NCBI RefSeq assembly: GCF_023016155.1
Contig: NZ_JALKBG010000002.1
Span: 1 to 64,000 of the forward strand
Direction: 5' to 3'
Length of the DNA stretch: 64,000 nt
DNA from: Aliiroseovarius sp. F20344
GTDB taxonomy: Bacteria > Pseudomonadota > Alphaproteobacteria > Rhodobacterales > Rhodobacteraceae
Shown in pieces: positions 40,164-49,542 of the stretch (within the stretch, counting starts at the first letter, position 1; every line of letters starts with the position of its first letter). The notes under the pieces are model-generated. The model worked only from the letters and a program-made list of their open reading frames with translations, searched no databases and was not told the DNA's origin. The position numbers were made by a program, and so were the translations under genes.

Positions 40164-42047
40164 TTACAACTCAAGCTCGTAACGCGTGAAACCACGTGCA
40201 TCTTTGGCTTCCAGTTCCGTCAGTCTCAGCCAAGGATAGCCCGGGGCCGCATTCGCCCCGTCAGGCGATGAGCGGAACCATATTGACGCATCTTTCACAG
40301 GCGAAAACCGCCAAGTCGGAGCGCAATCAAGCTCGATCAGGTTCTGACGTGCAACGTAGTTCGACAGAAGGTCCCGAATCTCGACCGCAGCAACGGGCAG
40401 TATATCTTCCGCGAATGGAGTGGGATAGTTTCCGCCCCCAAGTACGCGATAGTCGGTGGTTGCCAGCAAAAATTCCTGAACATCTTGCACCTCACGCCCA
40501 TTACAACACAGAGACCGAACGCGGCTATTCTCACGTCCCGTATCCACACCTGCTGGCGTGAACCGTGCAGGTTGGACCAGATCTACTTCGTAGGTCAGAC
40601 CCAGAACGCTTTCATGAATGTAGCCCGGCACACCATCGTCCTTCAGCTGCACGGCGCGCTGACTGGGAAAAACTTGATTAAAAATACTGCAGGAGCGCTC
40701 CAACCAGTTTCGCAGGAAAGCGCCAGAGACTTTCACCAGCTCAAAGCTGTTTGGAAACATATACAAGTCGGACAAGGATCGCTGCGTCAGCCGTCCTGCT
40801 GGTAAAGAGGTATAGTAGTCTGGACCGCCAAACCCCCCTGATTTGAACGCTGCCCCTGCCGCAAGAACGGGTAAACCCTCTAGCCCTAACGCCCTTTGAC
40901 AGTTTCGTGCGTGATCCATCATGGCCATTTGCACCAAACGGGTTGCGCTATCTGCACCGACCAGTGTGAAATAGTTATCCAATGGCTTTGCGATCTCGCC
41001 CACACTCGCGCGCATCGCTTCACGTGTTGTTTCGTGCAACTCAGAAAAGAGCGATTCCAAACTTCCCGACTGCGTTGCCGAAGTCGATTCAGTATGGGTG
41101 GAGTGTTCTTTCACCGCTTTCAGGCTGGCCGCTTTATAGCACACCTTCCAGCGCCCGTCGCCGAATTCGACCCCAAGATCCACGATGCCCAAATGCGACC
41201 CCCAGAAACCTGGCATCACGGTTGGCACCCCATTCAACAGACCCGTGTTGTTGTCGTCCGTTTCAGGATGTATTTTGTCGTTGTCCTCGACAGGGAACAC
41301 CTGATGCGTGTGGCCACCGATAATGGCGTCGATTCCGGGTACCCGTGATAAGGGGCGCAGTACGTTCTCCATATCCGGAACATGCGCATCGGCACCCAAT
41401 CCGCTATGCGCCAAAACGACGATCACATCTGCCCCAAGCATTTTCATTTCGGGAATGTGGCGCAGCGCTGCCTCAACAATGTCATCGGTTTGTATCTTCG
41501 CTTGCTGCAAAGAATTTGGTGGTAGAAAGCCGATCACCCCGATGCAGAGATCATGCATGAAGCCAAGTTCATCAACGACCTGACGCCGCAACAAGGTGTA
41601 AGGCTTTATCGTGGTCTCGTATGGGTTCTCGTGGATCTTGGCATTTGCGGTAAGAACGGGAAAACGCGCATTCTTGACCGCATCAAAAACAGCGTCACGC
41701 CCCTGATCAAAGTCATGATTCCCCAAATTCACCGCGTCATATCTGAGGTGATTCATCGCGTGGATCATCGGGTGAACGCTGATATCGTTTTCCACGCAAG
41801 GCGCGATGCCCTCGCCCAGAGCCGATCCGTAAAGCGAATCCCCGTTGTCCAACAGGATCACATTCTGCGCCTCAGCGCGGGCAGCCTCGATCAACTTCTC
41901 GGTTCGCGCCAGACCCCAACCGCCCGCTTCACGGTCGGCGTGGTAGTCATATGGCAGGATATTCATATGCAAATCGGTCGTTGCCAAGATGCGCAAGTTC
42001 ACCCGAGACGTTTGACCCCCCACGGGCTCCTGAACAAAGTGCCTCAT
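40164..42047 (-). CDS. 2',3'-cyclic-nucleotide 2'-phosphodiesterase / 3'-nucleotidase-like protein
   Basis: A 627-residue protein of the CpdB/UshA 5'-nucleotidase family. The N-terminal metallophosphoesterase domain has ATTDLHMNILPYDY (metal site), NGDSLYGS, GNHDFDQG and GGHTHQVF. The C-terminal domain has the family's AAGAAFKSGGFGGPDYY and nucleoside-binding part with LYMFPNSFELVKVSG and LATTDYRVLGGGNYP. E. coli CpdB has a signal peptide, but here the N-terminus (MRHFVQEPVGGQTSRVN) is polar, so this protein appears cytoplasmic unless the start is misplaced. It should cleave cyclic or 3'-nucleotides. Confidence 0.88.
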   Translation of the reverse strand: MRHFVQEPVGGQTSRVNLRILATTDLHMNILPYDYHADREAGGWGLARTEKLIEAARAEAQNVILLDNGDSLYGSALGEGIAPCVENDISVHPMIHAMNHLRYDAVNLGNHDFDQGRDAVFDAVKNARFPVLTANAKIHENPYETTIKPYTLLRRQVVDELGFMHDLCIGVIGFLPPNSLQQAKIQTDDIVEAALRHIPEMKMLGADVIVVLAHSGLGADAHVPDMENVLRPLSRVPGIDAIIGGHTHQVFPVEDNDKIHPETDDNNTGLLNGVPTVMPGFWGSHLGIVDLGVEFGDGRWKVCYKAASLKAVKEHSTHTESTSATQSGSLESLFSELHETTREAMRASVGEIAKPLDNYFTLVGADSATRLVQMAMMDHARNCQRALGLEGLPVLAAGAAFKSGGFGGPDYYTSLPAGRLTQRSLSDLYMFPNSFELVKVSGAFLRNWLERSCSIFNQVFPSQRAVQLKDDGVPGYIHESVLGLTYEVDLVQPARFTPAGVDTGRENSRVRSLCCNGREVQDVQEFLLATTDYRVLGGGNYPTPFAEDILPVAAVEIRDLLSNYVARQNLIELDCAPTWRFSPVKDASIWFRSSPDGANAAPGYPWLRLTELEAKDARGFTRYELEL

Positions 42048-42226
42048 TAAATTACTTTCCCCTTATACCAATCCACACCCCCAACAGCCCCTTTGGGTGG
42101 TGATTGACCGTTCAATTCTTCCTGACGTTGTAAAATGTCAATTTAATGGCGAATCCGTATCCAAACTGGACAGTGCCGCTTTCTCTGATAGCGTGCCGGC
42201 AGAACGTCAAAACAGGATCCCATCCA

Positions 42227-43189
42227 ATGAAAATAGCCGAACAGGTCACGTTTGCTGCGGGCCGATTAAACAGGGATGCGGAAATCCGTTCGGATCAAGC
42301 ACAGCTGCGTAAACTGGCAAAGGATTCAAAGCTTTTGCCAGTTTGGCGTGGCAAACCCTTGGTGCAGCAGGATGCGCATGGATGGGTTCTGGCTTTCTTA
42401 AAACAGGACGAGCTGCCTGATGATTTTCGATCCGCCCCATTAACCTATCTGGGCAAGCTAGATGGCGAACCCATATTCGCCTTGGATGTTTCGAAGTGGG
42501 ATCCGATCGACGACTTGCCTGATGCAACGCAGTTTGTAGATCGCAGCGTTCAGAATCACCCAGAACTCCCATCAGAAATGGGATTTGGCGAACTGCGCGC
42601 GATCATGGCTGGGTTAGGTCCGGATGATGCGGAAATCGCCGCAACGGCTCGGTCCATTCTTGAGTGGCATCGCATTCACAGGTTTTGTGCCAATTGCGGA
42701 GAGCTCACGGCCGCGACAATGGGCGGATGGCAACGTGATTGCGGGGCTTGTGGTAGGTCGCATTTCCCGCGCACAGACCCTGTTGTCATCATGCTGATCA
42801 CACACGGAAACTCGGTACTGGTTGGGCGCGGCGTTGGCTGGCCGGAAGATATGTATTCCTTGCTGGCAGGATTCCTGGAACCCGGCGAAACCATCGAAGC
42901 CGCCACCCGTCGCGAAGTCTTTGAAGAATCCGGTGTGCAAGTCGGGCCCGTAGGATATCTGGCCTCTCAACCGTGGCCTTATCCTTCTTCCTTAATGGTG
43001 GGCACCTGGGGGCAGGCCAGGTCTACCGAAATCACGCTCGATCCAAACGAACTTGCTGACGCGCGCTGGATCACGCGTGAGGACATGCTGGATATTTTTG
43101 CGGGTCGCAATCCGGACATCAAACCAGCCAGAAAAGGCGCAATTGCCCAATTTCTGCTGGAAAACTGGCTTGCAGATCGACTGGACTAG
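42227..43189 (+). CDS. nudC: NAD(+) diphosphatase NudC
   Basis: A 320-residue Nudix hydrolase that cleaves NADH, and in E. coli removes NAD caps from RNA. It has an N-terminal domain, a four-Cys zinc ribbon (CANC ... CGAC), and the Nudix box G-x5-E-x7-REVFEESG within GFLEPGETIEAATRREVF. The downstream SQPWPYPSS segment is specific for the NudC subfamily. ATG 42227 has AGGA upstream; a further 27 codons in frame look non-coding. Confidence 0.94.
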   Translation: MKIAEQVTFAAGRLNRDAEIRSDQAQLRKLAKDSKLLPVWRGKPLVQQDAHGWVLAFLKQDELPDDFRSAPLTYLGKLDGEPIFALDVSKWDPIDDLPDATQFVDRSVQNHPELPSEMGFGELRAIMAGLGPDDAEIAATARSILEWHRIHRFCANCGELTAATMGGWQRDCGACGRSHFPRTDPVVIMLITHGNSVLVGRGVGWPEDMYSLLAGFLEPGETIEAATRREVFEESGVQVGPVGYLASQPWPYPSSLMVGTWGQARSTEITLDPNELADARWITREDMLDIFAGRNPDIKPARKGAIAQFLLENWLADRLD

Positions 43190-43227
43190 CTTCATTTTGC
43201 GAACGAGGCGAACGGCAGGAGCGATCT

Positions 43228-43689
43228 ATGAAGATCAAAACCCATGAAGATATAGAAGCGACCATTGATCAGGTGTTTGAAGCCCTGACCGATTTCGAAA
43301 GCTTCGAGCTGGCTGCTTTGCGTCGCGGTGCCGAAGTACATCGTACGGACACTCTGCCCCAACCCGCGAAAGGAATGGGGTGGCAGGCCAAGTTCATTCA
43401 CCGCAATCGCGAACGCATGGCCGATATCATCGTGGAAGATTTTGATCGCCCCAATCATCTGCGAGTCTGGTCAAAGGTTTCCGGCCTGAATGTCGAGCTT
43501 GATGCCGAGCTATTGCCACTGTCGCGAAACCGGACGCGCATGACGATGATCGTCGACATGCGCCCGAAAACGATCCCGGCGCGATTGCTCATCCAGTCAT
43601 TGAAGCTTGCCCGCGGCACGATGTTGCGCAGATTTCGCAAACGCATTGCCGAGTTCGCAGCAACAATTGAATCGCGCTACCGCACATAA
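43228..43689 (+). CDS. SRPBCC-family protein
   Basis: A 153-residue protein with the START/Bet v 1-like (SRPBCC) helix-grip pattern: an N-terminal strand with EDIEATIDQVFEALTDFESFE, central beta strands and a long C-terminal basic helix (RLLIQSLKLARGTMLRRFRKRIAEF). Such domains bind hydrophobic ligands; no ligand can be named. GGAGCG precedes the ATG. It lies 38 nt after nudC and is probably co-transcribed. Confidence 0.8.
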   Translation: MKIKTHEDIEATIDQVFEALTDFESFELAALRRGAEVHRTDTLPQPAKGMGWQAKFIHRNRERMADIIVEDFDRPNHLRVWSKVSGLNVELDAELLPLSRNRTRMTMIVDMRPKTIPARLLIQSLKLARGTMLRRFRKRIAEFAATIESRYRT

Positions 43690-43710
43690 GCCGCTTCACA
43701 TTTTCACAGG

Positions 43711-44544
43711 TCAGTCGCGGGCTGGATCACGTGGATAGACACCCAAAATTTCCAATGTCGACGTGAAATAAGCCAGCTCTTCCAATGCAAGCTGAACGCT
43801 TCGGTCATCGGGATGACCCTCAATATCAGCGTAGAAACGTGTGGCGTTAAACGACCCATCCACCATGTAGCTTTCCAGCTTGGTCATGTTCACGCCATTG
43901 GTCGCAAATCCACCCATCGCTTTGTAAAGCGCTGCCGGAATGTTGCGGACTTCAAATACAAAGGTGGTGATCATCCCGTGTTCGCCACGCCGCTCAAGAT
44001 TGGGTTCACGTCCCATGATGACAAAGCGCGTTGTATTGTGGCCGTGATCTTCGACATCTTCCGCCAACAAATTCAACCCATAGATCTCGGCTGCAAGCGC
44101 GGAAGCCAAAACACCTTCGCCTGACACTTTGGATTTCGCCAGATTCGCAGCGGCTCCGGCACTATCAGCTGCACCGACACCACGAATTCCGTGAAGTTTC
44201 AGAAAGTTTGCCGATTGAGGCAACAGGACCGGGTGCGCGCGCACCAAGTTGATATCTTCAATGGCAACTCCGGGCAGGCCCATCAAACTGATCCGCACCC
44301 GCACAAACGCTTCGTCCAGTATGTGCAATCCGCTTTCAGGCAATAGGCGGTGAATGTCCGCAACACGGCCATAGGTCGTGTTTTCAATGGGCAACATGGC
44401 CTGTTCGGCCTTGCCCGAACGCACCGCCGCGATGACCTCGTCAAAGGATTCGCAGGGCATGGCCTCCATGTGCGGTCTGGCTGCCTGGCATGCCTCGTGC
44501 GAATAGGCGCCGGGCTCTCCTTGAAAGGCGATTCGGCTGGTCAT
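43711..44544 (-). CDS. pheA: prephenate dehydratase
   Basis: A 277-residue stand-alone prephenate dehydratase, making phenylpyruvate for phenylalanine synthesis. The catalytic domain has GEPGAYSHEA at the start and the NTTRFVIMG motif whose Thr-Arg-Phe is essential. The C-terminal ACT domain, with IPAALYKAMGGFATNGVNMTKLES, should bind phenylalanine for feedback control (Met-Thr replaces the more common Leu-Thr). No chorismate mutase is fused. Divergent from the cytochrome c gene. Confidence 0.94.
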   Translation of the reverse strand: MTSRIAFQGEPGAYSHEACQAARPHMEAMPCESFDEVIAAVRSGKAEQAMLPIENTTYGRVADIHRLLPESGLHILDEAFVRVRISLMGLPGVAIEDINLVRAHPVLLPQSANFLKLHGIRGVGAADSAGAAANLAKSKVSGEGVLASALAAEIYGLNLLAEDVEDHGHNTTRFVIMGREPNLERRGEHGMITTFVFEVRNIPAALYKAMGGFATNGVNMTKLESYMVDGSFNATRFYADIEGHPDDRSVQLALEELAYFTSTLEILGVYPRDPARD

Positions 44545-44663
44545 TTTGCGGACCCTCCCTGCGGGTTAGCGTTAAAGGACGATTAGTCGCGCGTCATATC
44601 GCTTGAAAACATACAAGGGAAGCGGCTAGAAGGCTTCTGACTTTGGATGAGACGGAACGCGAC

Positions 44664-45212
44664 ATGTTCGACACAATGACAGTTACTAAAGCGAGCGGTG
44701 CAGTGATTGGCACGCTCTTGGTGTTTTTGCTGGGCAACTGGGCGGGTAGCGCCCTGTTTGACACCAGCGGCGGAGGACATGGTGCCGGCCATGGCGACGA
44801 TGCACACGCAGCCGCTACCGGTTACGTCATCGCAACTGAAAGCGATGATCAAGGAGCGGAAGAAGCGGAAGAAGCCGTTCCCTTTGCAGATCTGGTTGCA
44901 GCAGCCGACCCCGCCAAAGGCGAAAAGGTCTGGGGCAAGTGTAAAGCCTGCCACAAGTTGGAAGATGGCGCCAACGGTACCGGCCCGCACCTGTACGGTC
45001 TGGTTGATCGCCCGATCGCTGGCGTTGACGGCTTCGGGTATTCGGACGTTCTGGCTGGCATGAGCGCCGATGCCTGGACTGTCGAAGCTCTGGATGCGTG
45101 GCTGGCCAACCCGAAAGCCTTTGCTCCGGGCAACAAGATGACCTTCTCGGGTTTGAAGAAAGACAAGGATCGCGCCAACTTGGTTGCGTATCTTGCAACC
45201 ATCGGCGGCTAA
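44664..45212 (+). CDS. membrane-anchored class I cytochrome c (CycM/c552-like)
   Basis: A 182-residue protein. An uncleaved N-terminal anchor (about 10-32, GAVIGTLLVFLLGNWAGSALF) is followed by a His/Gly then acidic linker (about 38-72) and a cytochrome c domain. Haem is attached at Cys93-x-x-Cys96-His97 in GKCKACHKL, and the axial Met lies in NKMTFSGLKKD. It fits the CycM family, which carries electrons from the bc1 complex to the terminal oxidase. ATG 44664 is chosen over an upstream TTG. A strong terminator follows. Confidence 0.93.
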   Translation: MFDTMTVTKASGAVIGTLLVFLLGNWAGSALFDTSGGGHGAGHGDDAHAAATGYVIATESDDQGAEEAEEAVPFADLVAAADPAKGEKVWGKCKACHKLEDGANGTGPHLYGLVDRPIAGVDGFGYSDVLAGMSADAWTVEALDAWLANPKAFAPGNKMTFSGLKKDKDRANLVAYLATIGG

Positions 45213-45237
45213 CCACCCCGATTGCAGTTCTTAGAAA

Positions 45238-45263
45238 GGCCGCCCCACACCGGGCGGCCTTTT
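45238..45263 (+). terminator. rho-independent terminator of the cytochrome c gene
   Basis: GGCCGCCC (45238-45245) pairs with GGGCGGCC (45252-45259) over a 6-nt loop, followed by TTTT. About 25 nt after the stop. Confidence 0.88.
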
Positions 45264-45403
45264 CTATTCAGCCCAAGGAATTGGCAAAATCTGGCAGAGA
45301 ACGGGCGTTTAACACCCCGTTCACCAATTCGCGCCTTGAATGTTATCGGGCAGCGCTTTTTACTCAGTACAGCAAATTTCGCACGGTTAACGGAGGTGAC
45401 GCC

Positions 45404-47302
45404 ATGAGAAACGCACAGACGAAAGCCCTCGCCCGGCCCGACCATCGCGCTTTGACGCTTGGACTTGGACTGGCGACAGGACTTGTGCTGGCGCTGACTC
45501 CCTTGGCGGCGAAAGGCGAAACCACAGTCAGCCACGGCTATTCCAACTTTGGAGAACTGAAATATGGGCCCGACTTCAAGCATCTGGACTATGTAAATCC
45601 GGATGCCCCCAAGGGCGGAGAGTTCTCCACTTGGGCGCAGGGGACCTTTGACAGCTTTAATCTTTTCACTCGCAAAGGCACCACGGTCACTATGTCGACC
45701 ATGGGATATGAACGTATCCTCGTAAGCACAGCGGACGACCCGTATGGCTCTTATTGCTTCCTCTGCACCACTATGGAGTACCCTGACGACCTGTCTTGGG
45801 TGATCTTCAATTTGCGTGACGATGTGCGTTTCTGGGATGGCTCTTCGCTGACCGCTGAAGACATTGCTTTCAGCCACAACCTTTTTGTGGAACAGGGCAT
45901 CGCCGAATACCGCAACATAATCGGCACTGTCGTTGCAGGCGTCGAGGTAATCGGCCCCCTTCAAGTGAAATACACATTTGCTGATGACGCCCCAATGAGG
46001 GACCGGATTGGTTTTGCAGGCAACAGTCTGGCCCTGTCCAGAGCATGGTTTGAAGAAACTGGCACGCGCATTGATGAAAGGTCCGATGGCCTGTTCATGG
46101 CAACCGGCCCCTACAAACTTGGCGATTTCGAATATGGCCGCAATGTCAGCTATGTACGTGATCCCAACTACTGGGGCGCAGAGCATCCTCTCTCGGTCGG
46201 ACAGAACAACTTCGACAAGATCTCGGCGATCTATTTCGCAGATGGAACGGCCGCTATGGAGGGTTTCAAGGCGGGCACCTACACCTTCCGCACCGAAAAC
46301 TCGTCCCAAATCTGGGCCGAGGATTACGACTTTCCAAACCTGCGCGACGGCCACGCGATAAAAGCGGAATTCCCTGACGGAACGGTCGGAACAGCACAAA
46401 GCTTCATCTTCAACCTCGACAAACCCGAATGGCAGGATCCAAAGGTGCGGGAAGCGCTACGCCTGATGTTCAATTTCGAATGGTCAAACGATGCCCTGTT
46501 CCGCGGTCTATATAGCCGTGTGGATAGTTTCTGGCCCGGCATCGATCTTGGTGCGTCGGGGACACCAAGCGAGGGTGAAGTTACCATTTTGTCGCCACTG
46601 GTCGAGCAAGGCCTGTTGCCAGAGAGCATATTGAGTGACGCGGCCGTCATGCCCCCCGTGCACGACGCCAAAGAAAACCAACCGTCGCGTAAATTCTATC
46701 GTCAGGCCAACAAGCTTCTGGAAGAAGCTGGATGGGAAATTGGAAGCAGCGGCTTCCTTGAAAAAGACGGCCAACGCCTGAGCGCAGTTTTCCTTGCCTA
46801 CAGCCCTTCCTTCGATCGTGTTATCAATCCACTGGTTGAAAACTTGAAACAGCTGGGCGTGGATGCAGAGCTCGATCGTGTGGATATTCCGCAATATATC
46901 GAGCGCACGCGTTCGGGCGATTTCGATCTTGTGACCCACTCGATCGGAATGGGGTTCGAACCTGGCACCAATCTTGAGCAGTGGTTCCATTCAAAAACTG
47001 CTGATGACAGCTCGCGCAATCTGATGCGTCTGCGGGATCCTGCGGTGGATGCTCTGCTGCCCATTGTCGCGCAATCGGAGACGCTGGATGAACTTCGAAC
47101 CTCGACCAATGCACTGGATCGTGTCTTACGCCACATCGGCTTCACCATCCCGCAATGGTACAAGAACAAGCATACCGTGGCGTTTTATGACATTTTCGGC
47201 CACCCCGAGAATCTTCCCCCACTGTCGCTGGGCCAACTGAGTTTCTGGTGGATCGATGCAGAAAAAGAAGCAGCGTTGAAAGAGGCAGGTGTGCTGAAGT
47301 AA
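45404..47302 (+). CDS. yejA: peptide ABC transporter substrate-binding protein, YejA-like
   Basis: A 632-residue family 5 extracellular solute-binding protein. A long signal peptide (hydrophobic core LGLGLATGLVLALTPLAA, cleavage near AKG-ET around residue 38) directs it to the periplasm. Family features are KGGEFSTWAQGTFDSFN near the start, FNLRDDVRFWDGSSLTAEDIAFS, and FATGPY-type ATGPYKLGDFEYGRNVSYVRDPNYWG. Length and the following yejBEF genes place it with YejA, the binding protein of oligopeptide/microcin C importers. GGAGG precedes ATG 45404. Confidence 0.93.
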   Translation: MRNAQTKALARPDHRALTLGLGLATGLVLALTPLAAKGETTVSHGYSNFGELKYGPDFKHLDYVNPDAPKGGEFSTWAQGTFDSFNLFTRKGTTVTMSTMGYERILVSTADDPYGSYCFLCTTMEYPDDLSWVIFNLRDDVRFWDGSSLTAEDIAFSHNLFVEQGIAEYRNIIGTVVAGVEVIGPLQVKYTFADDAPMRDRIGFAGNSLALSRAWFEETGTRIDERSDGLFMATGPYKLGDFEYGRNVSYVRDPNYWGAEHPLSVGQNNFDKISAIYFADGTAAMEGFKAGTYTFRTENSSQIWAEDYDFPNLRDGHAIKAEFPDGTVGTAQSFIFNLDKPEWQDPKVREALRLMFNFEWSNDALFRGLYSRVDSFWPGIDLGASGTPSEGEVTILSPLVEQGLLPESILSDAAVMPPVHDAKENQPSRKFYRQANKLLEEAGWEIGSSGFLEKDGQRLSAVFLAYSPSFDRVINPLVENLKQLGVDAELDRVDIPQYIERTRSGDFDLVTHSIGMGFEPGTNLEQWFHSKTADDSSRNLMRLRDPAVDALLPIVAQSETLDELRTSTNALDRVLRHIGFTIPQWYKNKHTVAFYDIFGHPENLPPLSLGQLSFWWIDAEKEAALKEAGVLK

Positions 47303-47347
47303 ACCCGGCACAGACCGGCAACAGCCGAACAATACAAGGAACCCCAA

Positions 47348-48433
47348 ATGGGCGCATATATCCTGCGTAGATTGCTTTTGATCATCCCGACCCTTTTCGG
47401 GATCATGGTGATCAATTTCACGCTGACGCAATTCGTGCCCGGAGGCCCGATTGAACAGATCATCGCCCAGATGGAAGGCGGCGGGGATGTGTTCGAAAGC
47501 ATTTCAGGCGGCGGCGATCCCGGTGGTGAAGCTGCGGGCGGTGGGGACGAGCGTTACTTGGGTGCGCGCGGTTTGCCCGAGGAGTTCATTGCCGAGCTAG
47601 AGAAAGAATTCGGCTTCGACAAGCCACCGCTTGAGCGTTTCTTCACAATGATCTGGAACTATATGCGGCTGGATTTCGGGGAAAGCTATTTCCGCTCCAT
47701 CGGCGTCTTCGAATTGGTCGCCGAAAAGATGCCTGTGTCGATCACGCTGGGCCTGTGGTCGACTGTCATCGCCTATATGATCTCGATCCCCTTGGGCATT
47801 CAGAAGGCCGTGCGGGATGGGTCAAGGTTCGACACCTGGACATCGGGCATTATCATCGTGGCTTATGCCATTCCAGGATTTCTGTTCGCGATCCTTTTGC
47901 TGGTGCTGTTTGCGGGCGGATCGTATTTACAATGGTTCCCGCTGCGCGGCCTAACGTCAGACAATTGGTCCGAGCTTTCGTTGTGGGGCAAAGTCGTTGA
48001 TTACTTCTGGCACATCACTTTGCCCGTTCTGGCATCAACCATCGCCAGCTTCGCAACCCTCACCCTGCTGACCAAGAACAGCTTTCTAGACGAAATTAAA
48101 AAGCAATACGTGGTCACTGCCCGAGCCAAGGGTCTGGCCGAAAACAAAGTGCTTTACGGTCACGTCTTCCGCAACGCCATGTTGATCGTGATTGCAGGCT
48201 TCCCATCCGTTTTCCTTGGGGTCTTCTTTGGCGGATCGGTGATCATCGAAACGCTCTTCTCGCTCGATGGGCTTGGGCGACTTGGGTACGAAGCCGCGCT
48301 GGCCCGTGACTATCCGGTGATCTTCGGAACCCTCTTCGTCTTCGGCCTGTTGGGCCTTCTGGTCGGCATCCTGTCGGACCTCATGTATGTCTTCGTCGAT
48401 CCACGCATCGACTTTGAAGGGCGGGAGGTCTGA
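47348..48433 (+). CDS. yejB: peptide ABC transporter permease, YejB-like
   Basis: A 361-residue inner-membrane permease. TM1 ([21 protein letters not shown]) is followed by a long periplasmic loop holding a Gly-rich insertion (about 41-75), then five further helices. The EAA loop [21 protein letters not shown] contacts the ATPase. The end, [10 protein letters not shown], is the characteristic YejB C-terminus. It lies 45 nt after yejA and 2 nt before yejE, in one operon. Confidence 0.94.
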   Translation: MGAYILRRLLLIIPTLFGIMVINFTLTQFVPGGPIEQIIAQMEGGGDVFESISGGGDPGGEAAGGGDERYLGARGLPEEFIAELEKEFGFDKPPLERFFTMIWNYMRLDFGESYFRSIGVFELVAEKMPVSITLGLWSTVIAYMISIPLGIQKAVRDGSRFDTWTSGIIIVAYAIPGFLFAILLLVLFAGGSYLQWFPLRGLTSDNWSELSLWGKVVDYFWHITLPVLASTIASFATLTLLTKNSFLDEIKKQYVVTARAKGLAENKVLYGHVFRNAMLIVIAGFPSVFLGVFFGGSVIIETLFSLDGLGRLGYEAALARDYPVIFGTLFVFGLLGLLVGILSDLMYVFVDPRIDFEGREV

Positions 48434-48435
48434 TC

Positions 48436-49542
48436 ATGGCGCTATCCCCTCTGAATCAACGCCGCTGGCGCAACTTTCGCCGGAACGGCCGTGCTTTCTG
48501 GTCGCTGATCCTCTTTTCAATCCTCTTCGGCCTGTCCCTGTGTGCCGAACTGCTGTCAAACGACAAGCCAATCATGGTGAAATACGATGGCGGCTATTAC
48601 ATGCCAGTCTTCAAGTTCTACCCTGAAACCGAGTTCGGCGGCGACTTCAAGACCGAGGCCGTCTATGGCGATATCGAGGTGCAGTGCCTGATTATCGCAC
48701 AAGGGTCCGAGGGCTGTTGGGACGCACCCGAGAACGTGATTGCAGAGGCTAAAACCGGCACCGTCGAGGGAGAGCCAATCAAAAAAGGTTGGCTGCTTTG
48801 GCCGCCGATCCCTTACAGCTACACCACGATCAATGACATTGACGGGGCCGCCCCAAGCGCCCCGGACGCCAAACACGTTCTGGGCACCGACGATACCGCA
48901 CGCGACGTATTGGCCCGTGTAATCTACGGCTTCCGGCTTTCGGTCTTCTTCACCATTATTGTAACCGTTCTGACCTCGATCATCGGGATCACTGCTGGCG
49001 CTATTCAGGGTTATTTCGGCGGCTGGATTGACCTGATCTTCCAACGGATCCTCGAGATCTGGGCCTCAACCCCATCGCTCTACGTGATCATCATTCTTTT
49101 CGCGATCCTCGGGCGAAGTTTCTGGCTGTTGGTCTTTGTGACAGTCCTGTTCGGCTGGCCCGCGCTGGTCGGTGTCGTCCGCGCCGAATTCTTGCGCGCC
49201 CGCAATTTCGAGTATGTCCGCGCCGCCCGCGCGCTTGGCGTATCGAACCGCGTGATCATGTTCCGCCATGTGCTGCCCAATGCCATGGTTGCCACGCTCA
49301 CCATGCTGCCCTTCATCATCACAGGCACGATCTCGACCCTTGCAACGCTGGACTTCCTTGGCTTTGGCCTACCGTCATCGGCTCCATCACTGGGCGAGCT
49401 GACACGCCAAGCCAAGCAAAACCTGCAAGCACCTTGGCTGGCCTTTACCGCCTTCATGACCTTCTCGATCCTTCTGTCACTGCTCGTCTTCATATTCGAA
49501 GGCGTGCGGGACGCGTTTGACCCAAGAAAGACCTTCCAATGA
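48436..49542 (+). CDS. yejE: peptide ABC transporter permease, YejE-like
   Basis: A 368-residue permease. The N-terminus (NQRRWRNFRRNGRAFWSLILFSILFGLSL) is typical of YejE; a periplasmic domain of about 130 residues with GGYYMPVFKFYPETEFGGDF follows, then HVLGTDDTARDVLARVIYGFR and five helices with the EAA loop ARALGVSNRVIMFRHVLPNAM. It forms the heterodimeric channel with YejB. Its stop overlaps the start of yejF by 4 nt. Confidence 0.94.
   Translation: MALSPLNQRRWRNFRRNGRAFWSLILFSILFGLSLCAELLSNDKPIMVKYDGGYYMPVFKFYPETEFGGDFKTEAVYGDIEVQCLIIAQGSEGCWDAPENVIAEAKTGTVEGEPIKKGWLLWPPIPYSYTTINDIDGAAPSAPDAKHVLGTDDTARDVLARVIYGFRLSVFFTIIVTVLTSIIGITAGAIQGYFGGWIDLIFQRILEIWASTPSLYVIIILFAILGRSFWLLVFVTVLFGWPALVGVVRAEFLRARNFEYVRAARALGVSNRVIMFRHVLPNAMVATLTMLPFIITGTISTLATLDFLGFGLPSSAPSLGELTRQAKQNLQAPWLAFTAFMTFSILLSLLVFIFEGVRDAFDPRKTFQ

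Noticed and set aside
45209-46399. 396-codon minus-strand frame across the yejA start
   Set aside because: It runs over a strong terminator and antisense to a clear signal peptide and family 5 binding protein. Its residues show no domain pattern.
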